Below the pieces are notes generated by a model, which was not told the DNA's origin, made no database searches, and was given only the letters and a program-made list of their open reading frames with translations. Below are positions 1-8,840 of a stretch of 64,000 nt of DNA, in pieces (within the stretch, counting starts at the first letter, position 1; the number at the start of each line of letters is the position of its first letter). The DNA is from Roseburia sp. AM59-24XD. Its GTDB lineage: Bacteria > Bacillota > Clostridia > Lachnospirales > Lachnospiraceae. The stretch is taken from positions 1 to 64,000 of the forward strand of contig NZ_QUET01000004.1 in the NCBI RefSeq assembly GCF_003478445.1. The letters are read 5' to 3'. The translations under genes were made by a program, and so were the position numbers.

Positions 1-107
1 AGCCACAGCCTATCAGTCTGTGCACGTCAACTATTGAAACCGCCGTGTACCGAACGGTACGCACGGTGGTGTGAGAGGACGGCGGTTAGTCACCGCCTCC
101 TACTCGA
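1..107 (+). mobile_element. 3' end of a class-C group II intron, with the last codons of its reverse transcriptase/maturase
   Basis: Bases 2-37 read as the extreme C-terminus of a group II intron maturase (ATAYQSVHVNY then TGA). This is followed by a domain V-like hairpin with two complementary arms around 43-68 (GTGTACCG / CGGTACGCAC) and a domain VI-like hairpin made of GGCGG and CCGCC arms at 83-99, ending CTACTCGATT. This arrangement is the standard 3' end of bacterial class-C introns. The rest of the intron lies left of the window. The exact 3' splice point is approximate. Confidence 0.8.
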
Positions 108-358
108 TTGCGTAATAAAAGGTACTACTTCGTAATCAGAAAAGAAGGTGTAATATGAGAGAACAATTGTTGCTGTTGATGATAAATTAAATTTACCAAT
201 AAGATTCTTGTTAGAAATAAAATATTACGAATGTGACTTTGATGATAAAGTAGCATATATCATTGGTTATGTTACATACAAATGAGGTTGCAGATATTAG
301 TGAAAGAATGATTGAGTAGAAAAAATTATTAGTATTTTATTAGGAAGGTGGAATATAT

Positions 359-1916
359 ATGAAACAAGATACTTTAGAGGGCAAAGCAAAAACAAAAAAT
401 GGGGTAAAACGGCTGTGTTTTTCCATAATCTGCATTCTTCTGGAAGTGATTTTTATTATTACTATCGTAACACGCTTGAATGAATATGCAGAAATCATAA
501 ATTTATTTACAAGGATTTTGAGTGGGATCTTGGTTTTGGGATTGTACGCATCAAATAAGACATCCTCTATGAAAATGCCTTGGGTCATCTTAATTCTAAT
601 TTTCCCAATTATGGGTGTAGGCCTGTATTTGTTGATTGGTTTGAATGGTGGCACACATAAAATGCGTGAGCGATATGCAGAAATTGATAGCAAATTGTTA
701 CCAATGCTTCCGGACAGTCAGGAGTGTTTGAGCAGAATAAAAGAAACAATTCCGAAAGCAGGAAATATAGCAAGTTATATACAAAGAAATTCGCAGTATC
801 CAATCTATCAGAATACGGATATTGTGTATTTTGATGAAGCAGTGAAAGGATTAGAGGCACAGCTTAAGGATTTGGAGAAAGCACAGAAGTTTATCTTTAT
901 GGAATATCATGCGATAGAAGACGCTGAAGCATGGCATAAGATTCAAGATGTTCTGGAAGAGCGAGTAAAAGCAGGTGTGGAAGTTAGAGTATTCTACGAT
1001 GATATGGGTTCTATAGGCTTTATTAACACAGATTTTGTGAAAAAGATGGAGCAATAGGAATTCATTGCCGTGTATTCAATCCGTTTATGCCAGGTTTAAA
1101 TCTGTTTTTGAACAATCGTGATCATAGAAAAATAACAGTTATTGATGGAAAAGTCGGATTTACAGGTGGATATAATCTAGCAAACGAATATTTTAATTAC
1201 ACACACCCGTATGGACAGTGGAAAGATACAGGTATTCGTTTAGAAGGAGATGCTGTTCAGTCGCTTACGGTGACATTTTTGGAAATGTGGAATGCAGTAA
1301 GTGATAAGGATGCTAATGATTCTGATTTTAGTAAATACCTTTTCCACTATGATTATGCGGCACAGCAAACTGGGTTTGTTCAACCTTATGCAGACAGCCC
1401 TATGGATAATGAGCAAGTAGGAGAAGAAGTTTATATCAGTATGATAAATAAAGCTGAAAAATATTGTTGGTTTATGACTCCATATCTAATCATAACAGAT
1501 GAAATGACGCATGCGTTATGTCTGGCTGCTAAGCGAGGGGTAGACGTAAGAATTATCACACCTGGTATCCCTGATAAAAAATTCATTTATAATATAACTC
1601 GTTCTTTTTATCATGGATTAGTTAAACATGGTGTTCGTGTTTATGAGTGGACTCCTGGTTTCTGTCATGCAAAAATGAGTGTGGCAGATGACTGTATGGC
1701 AACTTGTGGAACAATTAATCTGGATTATCGAAGTTTATATCACCATTTTGAAACGGCTGTTTTATGGCAGATTGTCAGGCAGTTGTGGAAATAAAAAATG
1801 ATCTGATAAGAACGATGGGAGAATGTTGTGATGTGACAGACCAATATCAAACCGGACGAAGTGCATATTTGCGACTGGGACAATTATTTATGAGATTATT
1901 TGCTGGATTGCTATAA
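359..1916 (+). CDS. cls: Cardiolipin synthase (phospholipase D family), two frameshifts in this sequence
   Basis: Makes cardiolipin from phosphatidylglycerol at the membrane. Two N-terminal membrane segments (about residues 20-42 and 78-96) precede two PLD domains. The first HKD motif reads HRKITVID and is followed by GGYN; the second reads HAKMSVAD and is followed by GTINLDYRS. The frame breaks near 1053 (ends KKMEQ, continues GIHCRVFNP in another frame) and again near 1765 (ends FETAVLWQ, continues ADCQAVVEIKND in another frame). Each is repaired by one added base. The corrected protein ends RLFAGLL at 1916 and has the usual length of about 515 residues. A good RBS (AGGAAGGTGG) precedes ATG 359. 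It may be functional in the organism if the frameshifts are errors. Confidence 0.85.
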
Positions 1917-1932
1917 GAATCTGATGAAACGA

Positions 1933-1985
1933 CCTTTCAAAAAACAGTTGATTTAGAAGTTAACTGTTTTTGAAAGGCCGTTTTT
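1933..1985 (+). terminator. Rho-independent terminator after cls
   Basis: A 16-17 base-pair stem (arms CCTTTCAAAAAACAGTT and AACTGTTTTTGAAAGG, one bulged A) is followed by TTTTT. Confidence 0.85.
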
Positions 1986-2045
1986 GCTATATCTAACAGT
2001 TTGTTGTACAAAGAAGATTTTGCATGGATGAAAAAACAAACCTTG

Positions 2046-2082
2046 TTGAGGTTAAATTGAGTTTTCCATTGTATTGTATTGC
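2046..2082 (+). promoter_or_regulatory. OmpR/PhoB-type operator and promoter, copy 1
   Basis: TTGAG at 2046-2050 and again at 2057-2061 give a direct repeat with an 11-base period, the classic spacing for winged-helix response regulators. A -10-like element (TATTGC, 2077-2082) starts 20 bases after the second half-site. The same arrangement recurs at 2825-2861. The likely binder is the response regulator encoded at 4344-5015. This copy now lies in front of a dead citrate synthase gene. Confidence 0.6.
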
Positions 2083-2113
2083 TAATGAATAAGAATAAGA
2101 AAAAGAACAGACA

Positions 2114-2811
2114 ATGCTGAATGCTCTGGAAACAAGAATATCTGAGTATAGTATGTAAGTTCGTAGTGATGGCGAGTTATCTTATCGTGGTTATAATATA
2201 AAAGATTTAGTAACAGGAAGTAAAGGAAAAGGTTTGTCTTTGAAGAAGGAGCATATCTTCTTTTATTCGGAGAATTGCCAACTGATACACAGTTAATGGA
2301 ATTTCAGGGAAGACTATCTGATTGTATGGAACTACCGACTAACTTTACCAGAGATGTCATTATGAAAGCACCTACATCAGATATTATGGGTTCTATGACT
2401 CGAAGTATTCTTACATTGGGCTCTTACGATAAGGAGAAAGAAAGTCTTGAAATTCCGAATGTGCTAAGGCAGAGTATGCAGTTGATCGCAGCATTTCCTA
2501 TGTTAGCAGTATATGCATACCATGCTTATTGTCATTATGAAAAAAACGAAAGTATGTATATTCATAGACCTGAAAAAGATTTATCTATTGCTGAAAATTT
2601 CCTGCGCTTATTAAGCCCAGATACAAAATTCACAGAACTGGAAGCAAGAGTACTGGATATAGCATTATTGTTACATATGGAACATGGTGGTGGTAACAAT
2701 TCTACATTCACTACACGGGTAGTAACATCTTCAGGTTCAGATACTTATTCTGTTATTTCAGCAGCAATGTCATCCTTTCTTGAAAAAGAAGCCTGTCATA
2801 TTTTTTTATGA
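2114..2811 (+). pseudogene. Degraded citrate synthase
   Basis: The stretch SYRGYNIKDLV, then FEEGAYLLLFGELPTDTQLMEF, then MEHGGGNNSTFTTRVVTSSGSDTYS is characteristic of type II citrate synthase (condensation of oxaloacetate and acetyl-CoA). The N-terminus is missing, an in-frame stop follows codon 14 of the short ATG 2114 reading frame, and the frame shifts near 2237 where one T appears to be missing. The last third, holding the catalytic Asp and the HGGAN region, is absent: the reading runs into unrelated FLEKEACHIFL and stops. No other TCA-cycle gene is present. It cannot make an active enzyme. Confidence 0.8.
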
Positions 2812-2824
2812 AAAATAAATTTTG

Positions 2825-2861
2825 TTGAGGTTAAATTGAGATTGACTTTGTATTGTATAAG
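2825..2861 (+). promoter_or_regulatory. OmpR/PhoB-type operator and promoter, copy 2
   Basis: TTGAG at 2825-2829 and 2836-2840 flank the same GTTAAA spacer as copy 1, and TATAAG at 2856-2861 sits 20 bases after the second half-site starts. This is a layout in which a bound regulator replaces a -35 box. It drives the operon that begins at 2893 and includes the two-component system, so it is probably autoregulated. Confidence 0.65.
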
Positions 2862-2892
2862 TATGAAATAAAAAGGAATCAGGTGATGTACA

Positions 2893-4326
2893 ATGAAAAA
2901 GTATAAAATATGTAAAATCCTTCTTGTTATACTGGCAATTTTTTTATGTGTGGCTTTTTATGAATTGCTCGGAATCTGCGTTGCATATAAAAAGCAGCCG
3001 GAAGTGTCCAATACAACCAAAAAAGAAACAAAAAATGGGTCATGGAACGAATGCAGTGAAAATACAGAACGGGCAGTAATCATAGAAAAGAATCCAGAAG
3101 CGATTTTACAAAGAGTGCGTTTGATTAAGAATGCAAAAAAGGAAATTATTCTTTCTACTTTTGCATTTCAATCCGATGAAAGTGGAAAAATGATTTTAGG
3201 AGCACTGCATGATGCGGCAGACAGAGGTGTACATATTCGTCTGTTAGTAGATGGAATGGAGAGCTGGATTGATATGGAAGGAAATCCGTATTTCTATGGA
3301 TTATCTTTCCATGAGAATGTTAAAATTAAACTATATAATAAGGTCAATCCGTTGAAACCATGGAAGATGATGGGTAGAATGCATGATAAATATTTGATTG
3401 CAGATGGAAAGAGATATATTCTTGGGGGAAGAAATACATACAATTATTTTCTGGGTGATTTTCCGGGACATAAGAACTATGACAGAGACGTGTTAGTGGT
3501 TTGCGATGAACCTGAGAAAGAAAATTCAGTTAACCAGTTGTTAGAGTATTTTGAAACGATATGGGAACAAGAAGACAGTGGTTATTTTCATGACAATAAA
3601 AAACTGGCAAATAGAAAATCTGTAAAGAACGCAGTTTTAGAGCTGCAGAACGGCTATCAGAAATATTTTGAAGAGAATAAGGAAAGAATCTGCGATACCG
3701 ATTACACGGACGAAACTTTTGAGACAGAAAAGATTGCATTAGTGTCAAATCCTATTCACACAGGTTCCAAAGAACCAGTAGTGTGGTATCAGTTGGGAGA
3801 ATTGATGAAAAATGCAAAGGAACGCGTAAAAATTCATACACCATATATTATTTGCAATGATATGATGTATAATACATGGGAGGAAATTGCACAGAAGGTT
3901 TCGGACTTTTCTATTATGACAAATTCTGTTGCAAATAACGGAAATCCATTTGGAGCTGCTGATTATGCCAAAAACAGAAACAGAATTTTAGAAACAGGAA
4001 TTGATATCTGGGAATATGAAGGCGGTTATTCGTATCATGGAAAAAGTATTCTGATTGACGATGATCTGTCAGTAATAGGTTCATTCAATATGGACATGAG
4101 AAGTACTTATCTGGATACAGAGCTGATGCTTGTAATACGCAGTAAAGAGATTAATAAACAGCTGGAGGATGGCATGATGGAGTATGAGAGCGTGTCCAGA
4201 CAGGTATTAGACGACGGAACATATTATGATCCGTATCATGTAAAGCCGATTGAATTAACAGAAAAACGTAAGAGAAAGGTGTTTCTGGTACAGCATCTGC
4301 TTGGATGGGCAAGGTATCTGTTTTAA
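2893..4326 (+). CDS. Membrane-anchored phospholipase D-like protein (cardiolipin synthase-related)
   Basis: 477 residues. One N-terminal membrane anchor (about residues 7-31) is followed by two PLD domains. HKD motif 1 is HDKYLIAD (His near 164) followed by GGRN; motif 2 is HGKSILID (His near 382) followed by GSFNMDMRS. Both catalytic His-Lys-Asp sets are complete. The family transfers phosphatidyl groups or hydrolyses phospholipids at the membrane; which reaction applies here cannot be told from sequence. It is the first gene after regulated promoter copy 2, with a response regulator 17 bases downstream, suggesting phospholipid remodelling in response to an envelope signal. Confidence 0.85.
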   Translation: MKKYKICKILLVILAIFLCVAFYELLGICVAYKKQPEVSNTTKKETKNGSWNECSENTERAVIIEKNPEAILQRVRLIKNAKKEIILSTFAFQSDESGKMILGALHDAADRGVHIRLLVDGMESWIDMEGNPYFYGLSFHENVKIKLYNKVNPLKPWKMMGRMHDKYLIADGKRYILGGRNTYNYFLGDFPGHKNYDRDVLVVCDEPEKENSVNQLLEYFETIWEQEDSGYFHDNKKLANRKSVKNAVLELQNGYQKYFEENKERICDTDYTDETFETEKIALVSNPIHTGSKEPVVWYQLGELMKNAKERVKIHTPYIICNDMMYNTWEEIAQKVSDFSIMTNSVANNGNPFGAADYAKNRNRILETGIDIWEYEGGYSYHGKSILIDDDLSVIGSFNMDMRSTYLDTELMLVIRSKEINKQLEDGMMEYESVSRQVLDDGTYYDPYHVKPIELTEKRKRKVFLVQHLLGWARYLF

Positions 4327-4343
4327 TAAGGAGGAAGGAAAAC

Positions 4344-5015
4344 GTGTTTCAAATATTGATTGTAGAAGATGATAAAGAATTAAGCCAGCTATTCCAAAAA
4401 GTGCTTGAGAAGAATGGATATCAGGTCAAAAGTGCATCGGATGGAGCACAGGCATTAGAAGTATTGGATAAGGAATATATTGATCTGATCATTTCCGATA
4501 TTATGATGCCGGTTATGGATGGCTATGAACTGGTGTCAGAACTTCGTTCAGCAGGATATCAGATACCAGTGCTTATGATCACTGCGAAAGGTTCCTTTGA
4601 TGATATGCGCCAGGGATTTCTTTCGGGAAGTGACGATTATATGGTAAAACCGGTAAATGTGAATGAAATGGTTTTAAGAGTCGGAGCATTGCTTCGCCGT
4701 GCACAGATACTGAATGAACACAAAATTATGATCGGTTCAACAGAGTTTGATTATGATGCAATGACAGTTACAACTGATAAGGAAAGTCTTGTTTTGCCTA
4801 AAAAAGAATTCCTGCTTTTATATAAGCTTGCAGCTTCGCCAGGCAGAACATTTACAAAACAACAGTTGATGGATGAAGTATGGGGATACGAGACGGAGGC
4901 AGACCCACATACGATAGAGGTACATATAGGAAGAATCAGAGAGCGTTTTAAAGATAACCCTGATTTTGAAATCGTAACAATGCGTGGAATTGGATACAAG
5001 GTGGTGAAAAAATAA
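4344..5015 (+). CDS. OmpR/PhoB-family response regulator
   Basis: 223 residues. The receiver domain has acidic pocket residues ED(D) at 8-10, phospho-acceptor Asp near 52 (SDIMMP) and Lys near 102 (VKP). A C-terminal winged helix (TIEVHIGRIRERF, MRGIGYKV) follows. I chose GTG 4344, because AAGGAGGAAGG lies just upstream and the preceding gene ends at 4326. The stop codon overlaps the kinase start (TAATG), so the pair is translationally coupled. The direct-repeat operators at 2046 and 2825 are its probable targets. Confidence 0.93.
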   Translation: MFQILIVEDDKELSQLFQKVLEKNGYQVKSASDGAQALEVLDKEYIDLIISDIMMPVMDGYELVSELRSAGYQIPVLMITAKGSFDDMRQGFLSGSDDYMVKPVNVNEMVLRVGALLRRAQILNEHKIMIGSTEFDYDAMTVTTDKESLVLPKKEFLLLYKLAASPGRTFTKQQLMDEVWGYETEADPHTIEVHIGRIRERFKDNPDFEIVTMRGIGYKVVKK

Positions 5016-6058
5016 TGGAACAAAAGAAAGAAAAAGGATTGCGGATCCGATCCTGTCTGACTGGTGCAATCTGGCTGGCACTTGTATTTTCAACAGTCAT
5101 ATCTGCTTTATTATTTGCTTTTTTGAATCATTTTTTTAATCTGCCGGGCAGCATACCTGTGCTTGGCTGGCTTTTGATTTTCAATACATTGATTGCAGGG
5201 CTGATCACTTCCTTTATTAATGCAAAGTTACTGGAACCAATTACCAGGCTTAGTAAAGCAATGAAGGAAGTTTCTCGGGGAGATTTTGAACAGCATTTGG
5301 AAACGAACAGCCGTATAGCAGAAGTTGGAGAATCTTATCAAAGTTTTAACGTTATGACAAAAGAACTTCGTGCAACAGAGGTGCTGCAGATGGATTTTGT
5401 ATCTGATGTTTCTCATGAGTTTAAGACCCCGATTAATGCCATTGAAGGATATACAATGCTGCTTCAGGGAGAAGAACTGTCTCCGGATCAAGAGGAATAT
5501 GTAGAAAAAATCTTATTTAACACCCAAAGACTTTCCGGATTGGTTGGTAATATTTTGCTGTTATCCAAGTTAGAGAATCAGAATATACCAATGAAAAAAA
5601 CAGAATATCGTCTGGATGAACAGATCCGCCAGGCATTTCTTTCATTGGAAACAAAATGGACAGAAAAAGAAATTGGTTTTCAGGTAGAATTGGAGGAAGT
5701 TAAATATACTGGGAATGAAGGACTTTTTATGCATATCTGGATAAATCTTTTGGATAATGCGATTAAGTTCAGCCCTTCAAAGGGGACAATTACGATGTTT
5801 CTGAAACAAGAACAGGATTCTGTTAAGTTCATTCTGGAAGATGAAGGACCAGGAATAGAGGATGATGTAAAATCCAGAATATTTGACAAGTTCTATCAGG
5901 TAGATGGATCTCATAAAGCAGAAGGAAATGGCCTAGGTCTTGCACTTGTAAAACGGATTGTAGATAGTGCCGGAGGAACAATCAAAGCAGAAAACCGTGA
6001 ATATGGTGGATGCAGATTTGTTGTAGAGCTTCCAATACAGAAAGATGAGGCCATATAA
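5015..6058 (+). CDS. Sensor histidine kinase, partner of the upstream response regulator
   Basis: 347 residues. Two membrane helices (about 17-38 and 47-68) enclose only a very short external loop, then HAMP, a HisKA domain with phospho-acceptor His near 134 (SHEFKTP), and an HATPase domain with N box (NLLDNAIKF), DEGPGI and GNGLGLALVK. The tiny extracytoplasmic loop resembles intramembrane-sensing kinases that watch the envelope or a partner membrane protein; that reading is inference. It overlaps the regulator gene by one base. Confidence 0.93.
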   Translation: MEQKKEKGLRIRSCLTGAIWLALVFSTVISALLFAFLNHFFNLPGSIPVLGWLLIFNTLIAGLITSFINAKLLEPITRLSKAMKEVSRGDFEQHLETNSRIAEVGESYQSFNVMTKELRATEVLQMDFVSDVSHEFKTPINAIEGYTMLLQGEELSPDQEEYVEKILFNTQRLSGLVGNILLLSKLENQNIPMKKTEYRLDEQIRQAFLSLETKWTEKEIGFQVELEEVKYTGNEGLFMHIWINLLDNAIKFSPSKGTITMFLKQEQDSVKFILEDEGPGIEDDVKSRIFDKFYQVDGSHKAEGNGLGLALVKRIVDSAGGTIKAENREYGGCRFVVELPIQKDEAI

Positions 6059-6089
6059 GTTTAAGAAAAACAGATAGAGGAGGAATTAC

Positions 6090-7153
6090 ATGACATTTTA
6101 TCAGGAATTGCAGTTAAATCAGGCAGGTTCTAAAAATCTGTTGAAAAAGAGTGAAACAGTGAAAGAAAAATCATATCATATATTGGTATATTTGGTAAAG
6201 ATAGCTGTTACAATGGCATTTTGTTTTTTATTTGTTACTATTTTCAGTATCTTATTTGGAAATGAGAATAGTATTGTGGGTGTAGTAGTTTTATTATGCC
6301 TTATGGTATTTCGGAATGCGGATCTGGGGATCCACACCGGACAATCTACGATGCTTTTGGCTTTGTTCTTTGTAATTATGACTGTATGTCCGCATTTAGC
6401 AAATCAGTTTTCACCGGTATTGGGAATGCTGTTAAATATTGCGGCACTGGCTGTGTTGATTCTGTTCGGATGCCATAATCCATTCATGTTTAATCAATCT
6501 ACATTGGTTCTTGGGTATCTGCTGCTATATGGTTATGATGTTACGGGAAAAAGCTATCAGATGCGATTAGCCGGAATGGCTTTAGGTGCAGCACTTACCT
6601 GCTTCGTATTTTATCGAAATCATAAAAACAGAGCTTATAAAAGAAATCTGAAAGATCTGATACAAGAATTTGATATCACTTCTTCCAGAACAAAATGGCA
6701 GATATGTCAGATTTTATGCGTACCGATTGTCCTTTGCATTGCAGAACTTTGTAATATGCCACGCGCAATGTGGCTGGTATTGCGGCCATGTCCGCGATTT
6801 TGCCGTTTATGGAAGATATGCACTACAGAGTCCGTAAAAGGATTGTCGGAAATATTGCAGGTGTTATATGTTTTACAGTATTATATTTTCTGCTTCCTTC
6901 GTCAATCTATGCATATATAGGAATTCTTGGTGGAATCGGTGTAGGATTTTCAGCACAATATGGCTGGCAGGCAGTATTTAACACATTTGGTGCTTTAGCC
7001 ATTGCTGCAGAGACTTATGGACTACAAGGAGCGGTTAGTCTTAGAGTGATTCAAAATGTTTTTGGTGTTGTGTTTGCTTTAGCATTTTGTGTTATATTTT
7101 ATTGGTTTATGTCTAAAAAAAAGGAAAGTGATGTGACCGTACATGCAGAGTGA
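6090..7153 (+). CDS. FUSC-like multi-pass membrane protein, one frameshift in this sequence
   Basis: About 354 residues when corrected. An N-terminal cluster of membrane helices (about 35-180), a soluble segment, and a second helix cluster match the layout of the FUSC / aromatic-acid exporter superfamily; the assignment is by topology and general resemblance. The frame breaks near 6775: RAMW in the first frame continues as GIAAMSAILPF in another, and an extra G (TGGGCTGG) would repair it. It overlaps the next gene by 11 bases and belongs to the envelope operon. The substrate is unknown. Confidence 0.6.
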
Positions 7154-7715
7154 AGTGAATCAGGAAGAAAATTTGAATAGAATTATTACGGTTCCTAATC
7201 TTCTTTCTTTTTTTCGGCTTTGTCTGATTCCGGTAATTATATGGAGTTATTGTGTAAAGAAAAATCCTCTGTTAGCTGGTGAAATCTTATTACTGTCTGG
7301 TCTTACGGATCTTGCTGATGGATACATCGCAAGAAGATTCCATAGGATTAGTAATTTAGGAAAAATACTTGATCCGGTGGCTGATAAGCTGACACAGGCA
7401 GCGATGTTAATCTGTCTGTTTACTCGTTTTCCGCATATGCTTCTTTTAATCGTAATAATGGCAGGTAAGGAGCTGTATATGGTAGTCAGTGGATGTCTTG
7501 TGATACGAAAGACAGGAAAAGTACATGGTGCAGACTGGCATGGAAAGATAGTAACCTTTTTATTATATGGAACTGCAGCGGTGCATATTATATGGTTCCA
7601 AATTACATCGATGGTATCAGATCTGTTGATTGGTTTGTGCGCTATAATGATGGTCATATCGGTCGCTCTGTATATTATCCAGAATATCAGGACTCTTAAG
7701 GGAGAGACTGTATAA
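7143..7715 (+). CDS. pgsA: CDP-alcohol phosphatidyltransferase, PgsA-like
   Basis: 190 residues. The signature D-x2-D-G-x2-A-R-x8-G-x3-D-x3-D is present at about residues 56-81 (DLADGYIARR, then GKILDPVADK). Several membrane helices surround it. The family transfers a phosphatidyl group from CDP-diacylglycerol to an alcohol, here probably glycerol 3-phosphate (first step to phosphatidylglycerol, the substrate of cardiolipin synthase). Position at the end of an operon with two PLD-type enzymes supports this. It may be a second, stress-induced PgsA rather than the housekeeping copy. Confidence 0.85.
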   Translation: MQSEVNQEENLNRIITVPNLLSFFRLCLIPVIIWSYCVKKNPLLAGEILLLSGLTDLADGYIARRFHRISNLGKILDPVADKLTQAAMLICLFTRFPHMLLLIVIMAGKELYMVVSGCLVIRKTGKVHGADWHGKIVTFLLYGTAAVHIIWFQITSMVSDLLIGLCAIMMVISVALYIIQNIRTLKGETV

Positions 7716-7789
7716 GCAATTTTATATTGCAATGACTAGAAAATATTTAGGAGAAGATAGATATAAACAGTAAGTCAAACACACAAACT

Positions 7790-8017
7790 ATGGAGTCAGT
7801 GATGCAGAGCCGGGCGGACGCACAGGAAAGCGAAGTCCGCACCTTTATTAAGGAAATCCGGCGCTATGCTGCCATTGAGAAACTGGACGAGGCAGTATTG
7901 AACCGGCTGATCAGCAAGATCCTGATCGGCGAGGTCAAGAAAGTGGACGGTCAGAAGGTGCAGAAAGTCAGGATCGTTTATAACTTTGTCGGGGAAATCC
8001 CGGAGACTGCAGCGTAA
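7790..8017 (+). pseudogene. C-terminal fragment of a large serine recombinase
   Basis: Only about 75 residues remain. The text EIRRYAAIEKLDEAVLNRLISKILIGEV and IVYNFVGEIP matches the extreme C-terminus (DUF4368 region) of transposon-type large serine recombinases such as those of Tn1549-like elements. The catalytic and recombinase domains are missing. Base composition is clearly richer in G+C than the AT-rich operon to its left, which fits foreign origin. It marks the scar of an integrated element whose left part has been lost. Confidence 0.75.
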
Positions 8018-8022
8018 AAAGT

Positions 8023-8068
8023 AACTCCCCATCTCTCAGATATTGTGAGGGATGGGGAGTTATTTTTT
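8023..8068 (+). terminator. Terminator after the recombinase fragment
   Basis: AACTCCCCATC pairs with GATGGGGAGTT (one-base offset inside the stem), followed by ATTTTTTC. A group II intron begins seven bases after it, as expected for class-C introns, which insert behind terminators. Confidence 0.9.
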
Positions 8069-8074
8069 CAAATA

Positions 8075-8498
8075 GTGCGCCCGGCGGCGCACGTTTCTAA
8101 CGGGTTAAAGTCCCGAATCCGCCCGGTAGCGGGAAGGATATAGCCGAAGGCAAGGGTGTCCACCGTGAGGTGGAATCTGAAGGAAGCCGGATGTGGGAAC
8201 AGACTAACCACGGGCAAATCTCTGGTCTGACGAACAGAAATCTCATATAAGGTCATTCAATCGGATATGGAAAGAAAGAGACAGTGCACAGCCGAGACTT
8301 TTGGAAGCGATACTGTATAAAGACAACATTAACAGAGCGTATAAGAGAGTTAAGGCAAACAAGGGAGCGCCGGGAATTGATGGCATGACCATTAAGGAGG
8401 CTCTTCCATATCTAAAGGAATATCAACAAGAGATAACCGACCGCATTTATCGTGGAAAGTATACTCCGTCTCCAGTAAGATGGTACCTCAAAATTTAG
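8075..8498 (+). mobile_element. 5' fragment of a group II intron (class C)
   Basis: GTGCGCC at 8075 is the consensus 5' end of a group II intron and is followed by the typical domain I text (AACGGGTTAAAGTCCCGAAT, then GGTGTCCACCGTGAGGTGG). The element runs into the start of the maturase gene and stops abruptly near 8480, where unrelated sequence begins. Domains IV to VI are missing, so it cannot splice on its own. Confidence 0.85.
8301..8498 (+). pseudogene. ltrA: N-terminal fragment of a group II intron reverse transcriptase/maturase
   Basis: LLEAILYKDNINRAYKRVK, then KGAPGIDGMT, YLKEYQQEI and GKYTPSPVR are the conserved RT-0/RT-1 segments of LtrA-type maturases. The reading continues three more unrelated codons and stops. 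The YADD catalytic region and the maturase domain are gone. TTG 8301 is the first start-like codon; similar text is open upstream in the same frame. Confidence 0.8.
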
Positions 8499-8506
8499 TG
8501 AAATTT

Positions 8507-8549
8507 AAAAGGAAGGTCCATTTGCCGTAGCTAATGACACCTTCCTTTT
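8507..8549. terminator. Perfect 11-bp hairpin, possible terminator
   Basis: AAAAGGAAGGT (8507-8517) pairs exactly with ACCTTCCTTTT (8539-8549). It could end transcription in either direction. Confidence 0.5.
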
Positions 8550-8552
8550 ACG

Positions 8553-8660
8553 ACTGATTTTTCTGTTGTCCGTCAACTGATCGGCACCCGAAGTCCGATA
8601 AGAATAACTGGTTTTTCTGTTGCCAGCCAACTGCCCGGCACCCGAAGTCCGGGAAGAATT
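8553..8660. repeat. Two tandem copies of a 54-base repeat
   Basis: Copy 1 (8553-8606) and copy 2 (8607-8660) share ACTG(A/G)TTTTTCTGTTG, a variable centre, and CGGCACCCGAAGTCCG followed by AAGAAT. The minus strand reads open through both, but with a simple repetitive composition (RTSGAxQLxxNRK), so I do not call a gene. It lies between the intron fragment and the PerR promoter. Confidence 0.7.
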
Positions 8661-8774
8661 TCGGATTAATGTGTCAGTCCACATGATAAGCATATAGCTC
8701 ATCTCTTATCTATAGTATACATAAGGTGGGTAAAATATTCAATAGTCTAATAATAGGAATAATTACTATTTTTC

Positions 8775-8831
8775 TTGACATCGACTGAAAAGTGATATAT
8801 AATCCTTATTGAAAATGAAACCTAATAAGGA
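8775..8831 (+). promoter_or_regulatory. Promoter and overlapping inverted repeat of the PerR-like gene
   Basis: TTGACA (8775-8780), 17-base spacer, TATAAT (8798-8803) is a consensus sigma-A promoter. TCCTTATT (8803-8810) and AATAAGGA (8824-8831) form an inverted repeat across the transcription start. It could be an autoregulatory Fur/PerR-type operator. In RNA the right arm contains the ribosome-binding site, so it could also fold and hide it. Confidence 0.7.
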
Positions 8832-8840
8832 GGTCGGATA

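Noticed and set aside
111..358. Gene remnant before cls
   Set aside because: A short frame (for example LPIRFLLEIKYYECDFDDKVAY) looks gene-like but is under 40 codons, has no start with RBS and no family I recognise.
8507..8660. CRISPR array
   Set aside because: Only two repeats, in direct tandem with no unique spacers of constant length, and no cas gene nearby.
8505..8702. Minus-strand 65-codon ORF over the 54-base tandem repeat
   Set aside because: The translation is only the repeat unit, with no good RBS or family resemblance.
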